Assembly (NCBI GenBank): GCA_030849805.1
Contig: JASANZ010002241.1
Location: forward strand, 32,820-96,819
Source of the DNA: Sergeia podlipaevii
Lineage: Eukaryota; Euglenozoa; Kinetoplastea; Trypanosomatida; Trypanosomatidae
DNA length: 64,000 bases
Reading direction: 5' to 3'
Positions 1 to 10,137 of the stretch are shown in pieces (positions within the stretch are counted from its first letter, which is position 1; every line of letters begins with the position of its first letter). A program made the translations under genes and the position numbers. Under the pieces are notes generated by a model. That model saw only the letters and a program-made list of their open reading frames with translations. It was not told where the DNA came from and searched no databases.

Positions 1-123
1 GTATCCTCGGAGCAGGCGGCAAGCCTGAGCAGTGTTTTCTATGCTAAGCTGTGTATGCATATTCGGTATGGGATTTCTATGATTGTGGGCATGGCCATGC
101 GAGTGCGCGTGATCGTGCATCAT
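1..123 (-). CDS. Histidine-rich N-terminus of an unidentified protein (partial, runs off the left edge)
   Basis: On the minus strand two consecutive ATG codons (121-123 and 118-120) open a frame that stays open to the window edge, giving 41 residues. The first 14 are dominated by alternating histidines (MMHDHAHSHGHAHN), followed by an ordinary hydrophilic stretch containing ENTAQACRLLRGY. Just upstream are a T-rich tract (about positions 132-160) and an AG at 132-133, which fits a trans-splice acceptor with a very short leader. Alternating-histidine segments commonly bind Zn, Ni or Cu in metal transporters and metallochaperones, so metal handling is a reasonable guess. No domain is visible in the part present and I do not identify the protein. 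The strand matches every other gene in the window. Confidence 0.55.
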   Translation of the reverse strand, partial: MMHDHAHSHGHAHNHRNPIPNMHTQLSIENTAQACRLLRGY

Positions 124-610
124 CTGGCCACTCTGTTTTTTTCTTCTTAAAAAAAAAAATATGATATCAAAGTCAGTGTATCTATACAGTAGATCTCTAA
201 CGGCAAATCCCGCGCACTCTGAGGAAGAAATGAACGATATATACCAACGTAAAGCAAAACAAAAACATACCAAAGAGAAGAAGTAGAGATACTGTGATCA
301 CTACCACAAACAGCAATGTTCCCTCTCTCTCTCTTTCTCTCCCTCCCCCTCCCTTTTTTCTCGGTTCCTCACAGTGCGAATGTGCGTGTGCCTCAGCAGC
401 AATACTACACTCCTGTATATATCCTTCTTTTTCCTCCCTATTTCCAGCGCAGCAAGAGACAGTCAAAATACTCTCCAGAAAAAAAAAGAGAGAGAGAGAG
501 AAAGAGAAAGACAGATAAAACACAATAAAAGGAATTTGCACAATAAACAGAGTACGAGTGTCAAAAAGCATGAAAAGACACGTTTACCTACCTACTCTAG
601 CAAGTACCAA

Positions 611-642
<32 letters not shown>

Positions 643-1346
643 GGAAGGACGGTAACACTCTCCTTCTTTCTTAAAGCAGAGCATCCCGTAAAGATTGAAA
701 TGTGTGTTTGAATATGTATGTTCGGCATTACTCCACAAATAAAAAATAATAGTAATAATACAACTTACAAAATTCAAACAAACAATATCTAAAAAAAAAA
801 AATAGGAAAAAAAAATAGAAAAAAAAATCTTTAAAAAAATCAAAGAAGGAAAAGTGAAAAACACGCTAATGTCTACAAAGTACTGGCATTATACATTGCT
901 GCTTGTATTGTTTGCCAGTGCTACTGCACCACTCCGACTAGGTCGTATATATGATGAAAGAGTTATATACAAGTATATGTAAATGTGTGTAACAAGAGAG
1001 AGGGAGAAAGGGAAGAGGAGAGAAAAAAAAAAACGCGAAGGCGAGCAGCACCAGAAAGATGCATACATATGGTGCCTAGTCACGCGTGGCCGTGTCCACA
1101 CTCCTTCTCTTGCTCTGCAGCTACAATCTCTCCCAGTAGCAGTACTACAAAAAGGAAAGATAAAGAAAAAAAGGGCTGAACAAGAAAGTGCCCCCACCCA
1201 CCCCCTGGCTGACTTCCCTTCTATGGCTATCGAACAGTATAGCATTAGTAACAATAACAACAATAGCCTCCCTCCGCATGCTCTTCTTCTCTTCTGTATA
1301 AGTATGACACTGATTGCCTATATAAAAGCATAAATATATAAATACA
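124..1346. other. Spacer between the left-edge gene and the first DHHC gene
   Basis: About 1.2 kb with no convincing gene. It would hold the 3' UTR of the DHHC gene and the acceptor region of the left-edge gene. It contains CT/GA-rich tracts (320-360 and 480-512), a (TA)n run at 615-641 and A-rich stretches at 780-840. Open frames here are low-complexity translations of these repeats. Confidence 0.6.
615..641. repeat. (TA)n microsatellite
   Basis: About 13 TA units in the left spacer. Confidence 0.9.
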
Positions 1347-2693
1347 CTACATAGTCTTCTTTATTGTGTCATCAGCGGTATCATCGGTACGCACTGGAAT
1401 AGGGGCGAAGTTACGCCACCACACGTCCTCCTTCCCAAAGAGAGTCTCCCTGTGTCGCTTCGCCATCTCCTTCTCTGCCACTCTCTTCTGAATTTGTTCT
1501 TCCCTCGTAAGTTTCCGAGGCTTCTCAGCGCCGTCACCACCACCACCACCACGGCCGCAAAACACCTGCTGGCACTCCACCCATGGGTTGTTGTGCTGTT
1601 CTTGGACGATGCTGTCGAGCGTGGTCTGTCCTTTATAGGTACGGCAGGCGTGCTGTATAACAAAAAGGCCAAGCGACAGAGCAAGCACAACCTCCAGCCC
1701 AGGGATCACAAGCCAGTACACCTTATCCATTATATCATCCGAGTCGATAGCGAACACCGCTATCACCATAATGGCCGCTGCGAGCACGCATCCAACACCG
1801 CCGTAGGTGAGAAATACAACAAACACTTTGTAGTTGTTTCTTCCCACACAGTTGTTGATAAATGGGCAGTGGTGGTCAAAGTTGTATACACAGTGACCGC
1901 AAATGCTGCAGTGATGTGCCTTATCAGGCTTGTATTGGTTGCATTTAGTGCAGAACCGCGGCTCACCTTGTTTATTGAGATCATATACCATATATGGATT
2001 CTCACCTGCAGCGACGGCATCGCCAGACGACTCTTCCCTCTCCTCCTCCCTTGGTGTGTCTACTAGACTTCCCTCTCGTGGCTCTGCGCGTTTACGCGGT
2101 TTGACGGCCCTCTGCTCGGGAGAGGAGTGTAGAGGCTCCTCATACGGGCTGTGGCTCACACAATGGCCTCCACTATCTCTCGTCGTCGTCGTCGCGCCTT
2201 CACCCAAAATAGCCACACTAGCAGCATCCTCGACTTTATTATCTTCCCTGTCGGCGCGCGTGCCGTTCCCATCGGCGCCAGACGCCATGAGAACGTTCGT
2301 CGCCTGCCCCGCGTCCGATACGTCATAACCAGCCGCGCCCTCGCCACCTGGTCTCTGCTGATGTAGGTTACCTCTCTGGTTATACCGTGGGCGATGCTGC
2401 CATGGATCTGCAGGCACGTATCCTGCGGAAGTGAAAACCGCAATCTTAAAGGCCCAGAGCACCACTAAAGCAAAAAAAGAGGTTATTGGTATGAATAAGA
2501 TCGAGAGTACTATGCGCCACGCAGACCGCGAGTTACGCACAATGAGTACAATATAATAAGCATCACTGGCAAGCGCAAGTGCAGCAATCAGAATCGCTAT
2601 AATACCCGGAGAAACGTACCCACAGCACATCATACAGCCTTCCTGGCAGCCCTCGGTCCTCCCAGGGTGTGCATTTGCATTGAGACACGGCAT
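1347..2693 (-). CDS. DHHC-type protein S-acyltransferase (palmitoyltransferase)
   Basis: A 448-residue membrane protein that should transfer palmitate from acyl-CoA to cysteines of client proteins. The cysteine-rich DHHC domain lies around residues 247-297 with the CxxC...HxxxC spacing of the family, and the catalytic DHHC is at residues 273-276 within [15 protein letters not shown]. Two membrane segments precede it (about 28-52 and 60-86) and two follow (about 295-316 and 325-352), the usual four-pass layout with the active site on the cytosolic face. A TTxE-like motif (GQTTLDSI) follows the last segment. The loop between segment 2 and the DHHC domain is unusually long (about 150 residues, charged and low complexity). 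The start is an ATG. Stop is TAG. The gene lies downstream of three amastins, and a second DHHC gene lies on their other side. Confidence 0.93.
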   Translation of the reverse strand: MPCLNANAHPGRTEGCQEGCMMCCGYVSPGIIAILIAALALASDAYYIVLIVRNSRSAWRIVLSILFIPITSFFALVVLWAFKIAVFTSAGYVPADPWQHRPRYNQRGNLHQQRPGGEGAAGYDVSDAGQATNVLMASGADGNGTRADREDNKVEDAASVAILGEGATTTTRDSGGHCVSHSPYEEPLHSSPEQRAVKPRKRAEPREGSLVDTPREEEREESSGDAVAAGENPYMVYDLNKQGEPRFCTKCNQYKPDKAHHCSICGHCVYNFDHHCPFINNCVGRNNYKVFVVFLTYGGVGCVLAAAIMVIAVFAIDSDDIMDKVYWLVIPGLEVVLALSLGLFVIQHACRTYKGQTTLDSIVQEQHNNPWVECQQVFCGRGGGGGDGAEKPRKLTREEQIQKRVAEKEMAKRHRETLFGKEDVWWRNFAPIPVRTDDTADDTIKKTM

Positions 2694-2696
2694 ATT

Positions 2697-2741
2697 CTAT
2701 ATATGAAACAAAAAAAAGGAGAGAGAGAGAGAGAAAGAGAG
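2697..2741 (-). promoter_or_regulatory. Candidate spliced-leader acceptor next to the DHHC start codon
   Basis: Reading the minus strand, a CT-rich tract (2703-2741) is followed by the AG at 2697-2698, three bases before the ATG at 2693. If used, the gene's own leader would be only 3 nt. A second candidate acceptor lies upstream at 2866-2867. This is inference from pattern only. Confidence 0.4.
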
Positions 2742-2750
2742 ATGATGATG

Positions 2751-2960
2751 ATGATGAAACAACAAAAAGCTGAGAATTTTCGTAGTGGTTTGACAGCAAG
2801 TGTGGTGGGACGTGGTTCAAGTAAATAAGCGGCTTTGTAGGCGGTAGAATGAAACTGTTGACTTACTGGAAAAATAGGTTAAAAGAAAGAAATAGAAAGA
2901 AAGAAAAAAGAAAGATAAGTAGATAAACTACAAGTCAAATAATGAGAGTGGGATATAGTA
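2751..2960 (-). repeat. 210-bp duplicated leader segment, left copy
   Basis: This segment matches 9928-10137 base for base without gaps, with four differences that I count (in the stretch 2835-2880). It lies upstream of the left DHHC gene. On the minus strand it contains a long CT-rich tract (about 2868-2916) ending in CCAG, so the unit carries a plausible trans-splice acceptor plus about 115 bp of leader sequence. The left boundary falls in a (GAT)n microsatellite. Confidence 0.95.
2866..2916 (-). promoter_or_regulatory. Candidate spliced-leader acceptor inside the duplicated segment (left copy)
   Basis: On the minus strand the pyrimidine tract 2868-2916 runs into TTTTTCCAG, with the AG at 2866-2867. 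Use of this site would give the DHHC mRNA a leader of about 172 nt. The identical signal recurs in the right copy at 10043-10044. Confidence 0.45.
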
Positions 2961-4634
2961 CAGGTGCATCAAGTGTAGGCAAGGCAATCCCTGTAACGCT
3001 AGTAGTCCCAGCGCGTATCCGGTGACAGTTGTAGCGATACCCTGCCATTCTATCATAAGGCGTCATCATTTTTTGTTTAGCTTTTCAGTACTTTCTTTAA
3101 AACATGCGTACGCGCAGAGGTACAGGTTTTCTTTTTCTGTTAGTTAAAAAAGGAAGAAAAGAAAAAAGAGAAAAGGAATACTCTCCATGCTGAATGTAAT
3201 CACCATGATCTCGCTGGATCTACGATCGATCTCTCTCTCTCTCTCATTTGATAAATCATCACATGCGTCCATTTTCATCTGCATTCACATATGTACACTC
3301 ATGTAGGCACACACCTTTTTTTTCAGTTTTTCAACTTTTCAAAAAGAGTCATATATATATTTATATTGTGCTAAACAAAAAAGAAGAAGAAAAATAAAGT
3401 GGAAATCCCTAAATAAATACAAAATAAATAAATAATCATATATGTATATAAAAAATGGGAGAGAAAAAACAGGCAACAATGCCTTTAAAAAAAAAGTATT
3501 CATTCTCTTTTCCTACAATGCTCCTCCTGAAAAAAATAAAAATTAAAAATCCGCGCATTCATCCCCTCATGACACCACGCTAAAGCACAATGCTCTCAAA
3601 ACCCCCCTTATATATACTGCTTCCCCCACGCACGCAGTAATGCGAAAATAATGTAAAAAGAAAAGGGGGGTGGAAGTGGGCTTAACTCACAGAGGCATCT
3701 CTCTCTCTCTCTCTCTCTCTCAAAAGCATGCAACTCCACGCCAAGCAATTCACAAAGTGCGCTGCATGAAAGAGAGGGAAAAAAAAAGAGAGAGAGAGAG
3801 AGAAAGGGGGAAAGAGAGAGAGTTAAGATGTGCTCTGCAATGCGTAGCATTACGTTTTTTAAGGGGAAAGTAAAACACGAAAAAAAAAAAAAGAAAAAAA
3901 AATTAGAAGTTGTACTCCATAACATAACGGGCAAAATGCGTTGTGGCAGCACAAAGTAGTGTTCTCCTGGCCAAATCACATAAAAAATTTCTTCAACTCA
4001 GCAAGTGAACAAAAATGAAAGAACGGAAGAAACAAAAGAGAGAAGAAAGACCTCCTAAAAATACAAGAGAGAAAGAGACATAACTGGCAAATACTTCTCC
4101 TCTCCCTCTCCAGTGCATTCATGTACACTATTGTTGTGAGCCCTCGCGTTCGTTGCTCACTTAGTCAGAGATGAAGAAAAAAAAAAGGAAAGAATGTCGA
4201 ACAGCAAGACGAATAGTGCCCAACGCAGTGACGCATTATATATAAGGAGGGGGGAATGTAATTGGGTTGTGCTCGTGAGAGATCACAGATGCACACAATT
4301 GATGCTATTTTTATTGCTGTTTTCCCTGAGACGTATGAAAATGAACGTGAGCTTTGATTTGATCACACTAGCAATCCACGCGCACCGTATGTAGTCACGA
4401 ACATATATATAAAGAAAGAAATATATTTTAAAATGTATATATATATGAGATCACAGGGCGCTAATATCACTCACCGTTTTCTTAAGTAAAAGAGAAATAT
4501 TTAAATTAAAAAAATACTATTTCATTCAGCATCTGGACCCGTTTTTTTTCTAAGAACACAATGTAAGAGATAAAGGAAAGAAAATTAAGGGGGAGGGGAG
4601 AGACGAAAAAAAAATATCTTTATTTTTGCATGCA

Positions 4635-5237
4635 TCACACGCTTTCTTCGTCGTCGTTCTTGACAGGCTCGTTGCCGTTATCGCTGCCACCGTTATTGCA
4701 GCAGAAGACGGCAATGAAGGCAAGGATCAAAGTCACCACCTGCAGACACCACGCCGTCAAGCACAGAATAGCGCCGTACGCAAGAGAGAAGTACTTGTGG
4801 ATGCGAGCACCACCCAGAGTTTCGCTGTGCAAGTACCAGATGCCAGCCATGCAGCCGAACGCAATAATCAAGAAGATAGTGTTGGCGATGGTAAGGATGA
4901 ACGGTATCATCATGCTCACGCACTTGCAGGTAGCAAGAATGAAGAGAATGAACGCAACCAAGGCCACAACAGCGCTGATAATGTCGAATGCAATTGAGCA
5001 ATTAGCAATAGCTTCGATCCTTCCCGCAGGTGCGGGGAAGCCACGGTTCGGTAGGTGCGACGGATTGGCCTTGTGGGGACCGCACGTCTTAGCACCCCAT
5101 AGCGAGAAGCAGTCGCGCTTCGCAGGCTTCACAACGGTCTTCGCGCGGATGGTGTCAGTGCCGATGGAGATGGCAGAAAAAAGAAGCACAATGAACTCCA
5201 GCACGGCACAGATCGCACCAAAGAGAGTTGCTGACAT
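4635..5237 (-). CDS. Amastin surface glycoprotein (first copy, intact)
   Basis: A 200-residue four-pass protein of the amastin family, the trypanosomatid surface proteins that are abundant in intracellular stages of Leishmania and T. cruzi. The diagnostic signature CFSLWGAKTCG lies near residue 43, in the first outer loop, and is followed by a proline-rich stretch (NRGFPAPAG). Hydrophobic segments lie around 4-26, 80-103, 110-135 and 153-177. The C-terminal tail is short, polar and acidic. The ATG start is supported by a pyrimidine tract and AG upstream (5392-5393). The stop is TGA. The first 55 codons are nearly identical to the frameshifted amastin at 9313-9929, which indicates recent duplication or gene conversion. 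Confidence 0.95.
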   Translation of the reverse strand: MSATLFGAICAVLEFIVLLFSAISIGTDTIRAKTVVKPAKRDCFSLWGAKTCGPHKANPSHLPNRGFPAPAGRIEAIANCSIAFDIISAVVALVAFILFILATCKCVSMMIPFILTIANTIFLIIAFGCMAGIWYLHSETLGGARIHKYFSLAYGAILCLTAWCLQVVTLILAFIAVFCCNNGGSDNGNEPVKNDDEESV

Positions 5238-5391
5238 GAGTGAAAGTATCTGATGAGAGATTGTGTGTGTATGTGTGTACCTAGGTGGTTAATAGGAGTG
5301 GCAGCTCGATAAGTTCTATAGCTAGCTTGTTTATGAATGAGAAACAAAACCTTGTTTGTGATATCGCGGACCAGAGACTTACTGTGTAGTA

Positions 5392-5443
5392 GAATGGTAA
5401 TCAAAAAAAAAAGGTGAAGAGAGGCAGAAAGAGAAAAAAAAAG
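5392..5443 (-). promoter_or_regulatory. Candidate spliced-leader acceptor of the first amastin
   Basis: On the minus strand two strong T/C tracts (5402-5443) are followed by ACACAG with the AG at 5392-5393. The predicted leader is about 154 nt. Confidence 0.45.
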
Positions 5444-6618
5444 GTATTGATGAGCCCTAAAAACTGAACGTACAAAAAAAAAGAAGAAAAATAACGGCCT
5501 GCTAGAGAAACATCTGCTAGCCCCCCTCCCCCCTCCATCCCCTCTCTCTCTCCATCTCCCTTCGACCTCTCACAAGTGAAAAGAATGATACACAAAGAAT
5601 GAAAAAGAGGGAGAGAGAGATCCTGTACGTGTCACTATAACCGACTGCATAATTGTTTGCTTTTCTGTTTGTTTGTTTGTTTGTTTGTTCGTTTTTTCTC
5701 TTTAAAGAAAGAAGAGGCGGGTATTTCTTAAAAGTCCTCTGTATGCCCATCGCTGCCTTTGTAAAACGTAGGTAGTGTTAGAGTGAAAGTGTGCTTGTAT
5801 TCAAAAGCAAATCGCGGGCAAATTCATCCTATATATCATGTACGTGTGTATCATGTATATGTATATATATATTCATCGTCCGACCAGCATCAATGTACCT
5901 GATCATCAAGAGGGATGTTGTGCTCCCTCCATCTGCGTACATGTGAAGGGTGAGAGAGAGAAAGAGAAAAAGAAGATGTGTGTGTGTGTGTGTGTCTATT
6001 CTTCGCCCGTGCCTCTCGCACACACACGCACACGCACGCGCACTCTCTCTCTCTCTAGCACTGATTCGCCCCACCATATCTATGCATTCGCCTTGTGGCT
6101 GCAGTTTGTTTGTTTGATTTTTGCCTTTTTTTCATCTTTATATATAATGGGTATTTGCACCGTCTCAATAAAAAAGAAGTTTTTTTAAAAGCGTGTCCTT
6201 TTTTCAACTTAATTTGTATTTTTAAGAAAAAAAAAAAAGAACACAATCAAACAACGCAAACACACATACCCTGCAATAATACAGATGTACACACACACAA
6301 AAACACACAAACAAACACCTTTGCATTTAAAATAAATACGTAAGATCAAAAACCAAATCATTATGTAATGTCCATAGACATAACCATCGCGCGCGTACAC
6401 TCACACACTTCCCATGCGCCAAGTTGGTGGTTGCCCTGATTCGACCCCGTGAAGAATGCACATCAGAGGAAGGAAAGAGCTGATATAATCGTATCGGTTC
6501 AAGCATGTATTTAAGAATCCCCAAACAAAAAAAAAACGATCAGCATTACAAATAAAAATAAAAATAAAGATAAAAATAAAAATAAACTACAATCCCGTTT
6601 AATAGAAAAAGAAAGGCA

Positions 6619-6621
<3 letters not shown>

Positions 6622-6651
<30 letters not shown>
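6622..6651. repeat. (AT)n microsatellite
   Basis: About 15 AT units in the 3' flank of the second amastin. Confidence 0.9.
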
Positions 6652-6656
<5 letters not shown>

Positions 6657-6792
6657 AACGATCCGTATTGACGAAGAAGTACTTGTCAATGACACTTACT
6701 TAGAAAAGAAAAAGACTAAAAAAAAAAAAGCGCCGCTGTGCATGAAATATACTTGGCCAGCAAAATAAAAATATTAAGAAAGAAAGAAAGTA

Positions 6793-7449
6793 TTAAAGGC
6801 TCTCCTCGAAGCCACTCTTACCTAGTTTGCTGTCCCTATCCTCACTCACAAGCTGGCACTCGGTGGGGGTTCGAGGTGACTGAGACTGATAAGGAATAAG
6901 TGGCTTGCATTTCATCACCATAATAGTGGTGAGGACCGCAATCACCACCTGCATGCACCAGCCTGTAAGAAGAATAGCAGCCCCGTAGGCAATGTCAAAG
7001 TGCTCCTTGATACGATCGCCATCAAGGAGGGTCGTGTGGTAGAACCAGACGCCAGCAAGACAACCGAAACCAATGATGAGAATCGCCACGTTAATGTGCG
7101 CCATTATCATCGGAAACTTCATGCTCACACAGCTGCACGTAGCCAGAGTGAAGGCAATTGCATTTGTCAGTACAGTCGCAAGGCCAATAATCGTGAAAGA
7201 TGCGCCGACATTCACGAGCGTCATGAGACGCTTAGACGGAGGAGGGAAGCCCTTGTCAGGGAGGTTGAGTGGATTGCTCCTATGCGGTCCGCAGCGCTTC
7301 ATGCCCCACAGCGAGTAGCACAAGCGATACTTGGCACCAGTGTAGATCTCCTTACAGCGCAGCATATCAGCAGGAATAGAGATGGTCACAAAAATAAACA
7401 CAATCCACTCCGCTACACAGAGAAGAGTAGCAAATAAACATGTGGACAT
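6793..7449 (-). CDS. Amastin surface glycoprotein (second copy, divergent)
   Basis: A 218-residue amastin with the family signature CYSLWGMKRCG near residue 44 and four hydrophobic segments (about 5-27, 78-102, 108-133 and 151-176). It aligns along its whole length with the neighbouring amastins but is clearly more diverged, with a longer polar C-terminal tail of about 40 residues. The ATG is immediately upstream of a typical MSTCLFATLLCVAEW opening. It sits between the two more similar amastin copies, so the array is not a simple recent triplication. A pyrimidine tract with an AG at 7628-7629 gives a predicted leader of about 178 nt. Confidence 0.94.
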   Translation of the reverse strand: MSTCLFATLLCVAEWIVFIFVTISIPADMLRCKEIYTGAKYRLCYSLWGMKRCGPHRSNPLNLPDKGFPPPSKRLMTLVNVGASFTIIGLATVLTNAIAFTLATCSCVSMKFPMIMAHINVAILIIGFGCLAGVWFYHTTLLDGDRIKEHFDIAYGAAILLTGWCMQVVIAVLTTIMVMKCKPLIPYQSQSPRTPTECQLVSEDRDSKLGKSGFEESL

Positions 7450-7627
7450 GATTTCCTCCTCTTCCCTTCAGTCTTTCAAAAATGAATGTATATCGTACTA
7501 CTTTCGCTACACTCTTAGAGAGCTTTACTTCTTTTATGTATTCCCTCAATAAGATCGCCTGAGATATAGGTACTTGTGTTTACTACTTCAAGGTTGTATG
7601 AGAAACCCTCTCCCTCTCACTCTCTCT

Positions 7628-7678
7628 CTGTATGTGTGTATGTACAAAGAAGAGAAGAGAAAAAAAAAGAAAAAAAAC
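7628..7678 (-). promoter_or_regulatory. Candidate spliced-leader acceptor of the second amastin
   Basis: On the minus strand a T/C-rich tract (about 7643-7678) is followed by ACATACAG, with the AG at 7628-7629 as the first AG downstream. Confidence 0.4.
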
Positions 7679-7829
7679 ACAACGTGGAAGACAGCGTGAT
7701 TTCCTAATATGTGTGTGTGTGCAGAGTGAGAGATATGCTTCACTTCTTATCAAAAGGAGATGTTTAGATGTTAAACTTGATATATACCATAAATGAAAAG
7801 AAAGAAAAAGAAAAAAAAAAAAAAGAATA

Positions 7830-7865
<36 letters not shown>

Positions 7866-9152
7866 TAAAGGATCAATTTAAAAAGATGAGAAGATAACTG
7901 CAACAAACACGGAGATATGCAGCAATACGCAAAAGTAGTACGAAGAGAATGAAGAGGGAAGGAGCGGAGGAAGGGAGAAGAGAATAGATGCTTCTTTGAT
8001 ACGCACTCCTTCAATAAATTTATTTCACTTTGATCATTTTCGCATACATATTTTCTCAATTGGCACAGCTCGCCCCTTATAAATTGATAAAAACAAGGAA
8101 TGGCTTCTCCTATAGTCATTTACTGATATATAAATAGTAAGTATGCATGTATTTATGTTTATGTATGTATGTATTCACATATGTAAAAAAAAAAAAAAAG
8201 ATTAATAAATATACGTAAATGCTTTTAGGAAGTCCACTGGCCAAAAGCAAAAGAACAAGTAAAACAAAAAAAAAAGACAAGATAACAATGTAGAAGAAGA
8301 AAAAGTCAGAAATGAACAAAAAAGTGATTTAATGGAGAACAAACTATTTTTACCCTTCCCTCTTTTTCTTCGCTATTGTTCTGAAGTTCCTTCTCTTTCT
8401 CCCCTCTGCACAACATTACCTCTCAATCATATCTTGATAAATAGAAATATAAGTGAATACCGCTTCAATCAGAGTAGCATTAACTCATTTCTGTCTTCAC
8501 CTTTCTAGCAATTTCAAATTCTGGACTCCTATAATGTTTCACAACGAAAAAGATTAACGAATGAATAAGCCGTCATTTCTTTTGTTTCCTGCCAGTGAAA
8601 CCTCGGTGCACCATTCTAAGTTGTCTACTTTCAATATATAATAGATACCTTTCACCAAAAAATGGGAAACAAAAAAAACACTTTGAAATTTAAAAAAAAT
8701 GTTTTCTTAACCCATCATTTTCTTTCTTTTCTTTAATATTGGTATTTCCCCTACATAACAATGATCACTTAAATTAAAAATGGTAAAGTGACGCCAAGTA
8801 CACCGTGCACATGTGAAAAAATATAACCACATGTTCAATTGAAAAGTATCAACTCGTTAGACAGCTATATAGCTGTAGTGACTTAGATGAGGCTGCGCAA
8901 ATCTAATCTCACAGCAAGCCATAATCAGATAATATAATAATGTAACAATAACTATAATAACAAGCCTCGAGTCCAGCAAATAGAAGCAACGGTACAAAAT
9001 TCTGCGCCATTTCCCATTGCCAAGCCCGTCAATAAGAACGAGAGATCAAAAAATGCAACACCCACATAAACCATGTGCAACGACTGTACGCTAAGCAACA
9101 CATAAAAAAAAAAGGAGAATGACATGAAAACACGGGAGGTAAAATGCAATAT

Positions 9153-9195
<43 letters not shown>
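9153..9195. repeat. Inverted trinucleotide repeat able to form a hairpin
   Basis: An (ATA/TAA) run passes directly into a (TTA) run, so the left part is complementary to the right. It lies about 120 bp downstream of the stop codon of the frameshifted amastin and would fold into an AU hairpin in its 3' UTR. Confidence 0.7.
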
Positions 9196-9196
<1 letters not shown>

Positions 9197-9312
9197 GCAT
9201 TTAAAAAAAGAGAGAGGAAGGAAGAGAGAGAGTGAGGGAGAAATTTTTATAGACTCTACACAGAGCATTAGCATTCAGCCTAAAGCAAAACGCAACGCAC
9301 ATGTTTGCCAAG

Positions 9313-9929
9313 CTACAAGCTTTCGTAGTCCCTCTCAGGCTCCTTGACATCCTTGCTGGAGCCACTGCCGCCGCTACAGCAGCCACAACAGCAGGCGCCA
9401 AAAATAAAAATGATCATGATCGCCATCTGCAGGCACCACGCCGTCAGCACAATAGCAGCGCCGTACGCAAGACTGAAGTGCTTGTGGATGCGGTCGCCGC
9501 CGAGGGTGGCGCTGTGCGTGTACCAGAAGCCACCAAGGCGGCCGAATGACATAAACAAGAAGATGGCGTTCAGTATCGAGAGAATCATCGGTGTGATCAT
9601 GCTCACACACTTGCAAGCAGCAAGAACAAAGAGAATGAACGCAATAAAGGCCACAATAGTGCCGATGATGTCGAATGCAATCGAGCAATTAGCAATAGGG
9701 GTCTTGAGTTTTCCCGCAGGCGCGGGGAAGCCACGATTCTTCAGCTTGAACGGATTGTTCTTGTGGGGGAGCCGCACTTCTTAGCACCCCACAGCGAGAA
9801 GCAGTCGCGCTTCGCAGGCTTCACAACGGTCTTCGCGCGGATGGTGTCAGTGCCGATGGAGATGGCGGCAAAGAGAAACACAATGAACTCCAGAACGGCA
9901 CAGATCGCACCAAAGATAGTTGCTGACAT
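9313..9929 (-). pseudogene. Amastin with a frameshift just after the signature motif
   Basis: The ATG at 9929 opens a frame matching the first amastin (through CFSLWGAKKCG), but that frame then runs into unrelated residues and stops at 9741. Amastin homology resumes in another frame from about 9770 and continues to the normal end at 9313. Against the intact copy, the stretch after the cysteine codon carries two extra bases, one of them in a C run, between about 9764 and 9775. The downstream part keeps the three remaining membrane segments and a Cys/Gly-rich tail. Either this is a decaying copy or a base-call error in a homopolymer. The sequence directly upstream of the ATG belongs to the 210-bp duplicated segment. 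Confidence 0.85.
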
Positions 9930-10137
9930 GATGAAACAACAAAAAGCTGAGAATTTTCGTAGTGGTTTGACAGCAAGTGTGGTGGGACGTGGTTCAAGTA
10001 AATAAGCGGCTTCGTAGACGGTAGAATGAAACTGTTGGCTTACTGGAAAAATGGGTTAAAAGAAAGAAATAGAAAGAAAGAAAAAAGAAAGATAAGTAGA
10101 TAAACTACAAGTCAAATAATGAGAGTGGGATATAGTA
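9928..10137 (-). repeat. 210-bp duplicated leader segment, right copy
   Basis: Second copy of the segment at 2751-2960, same orientation, same length and about 98% identical. Here it begins at the start codon of the frameshifted amastin (overlapping it by two bases), so it supplies the whole 5' leader and acceptor region of that gene. Downstream of 10137 the two copies have no further similarity. Confidence 0.95.

Larger units (their letters stand above)
2694..4634. other. Long spacer upstream of the DHHC gene
   Basis: About 1.9 kb without a supported gene. It contains the left copy of a 210-bp duplicated segment (2751-2960), GA/CT runs at 3228-3245, 3700-3720 and 3785-3825, and AT-rich runs around 3350-3450 and 4400-4450. 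It would hold the 3' UTR of the first amastin, a region often involved in stage regulation of amastins in Leishmania. Confidence 0.6.
5238..6792. other. Spacer between first and second amastins
   Basis: About 1.55 kb with no supported gene. Holds the acceptor region of the first amastin and the 3' UTR of the second. Repeats include (TTTG)n near 5662-5690, (TG)n at 5975-5996, (CA)/(CACG)n at 6018-6045, an AAATAA-type run at 6548-6590 and (TA)n at 6622-6651. Confidence 0.6.
7450..9312. other. Spacer between second and third amastins
   Basis: About 1.86 kb with no gene that I can support. It is strongly AT-rich, with (TAA)n at 7838-7864 and a (TAA)n/(TTA)n palindrome at 9153-9195. It should contain the 3' UTR of the third amastin and the acceptor region of the second. 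Confidence 0.6.

Noticed and set aside
197..571. Minus-strand frame of 124 codons in the left spacer
   Set aside because: Low-complexity translation of GA/CT tracts, with no plausible protein character.
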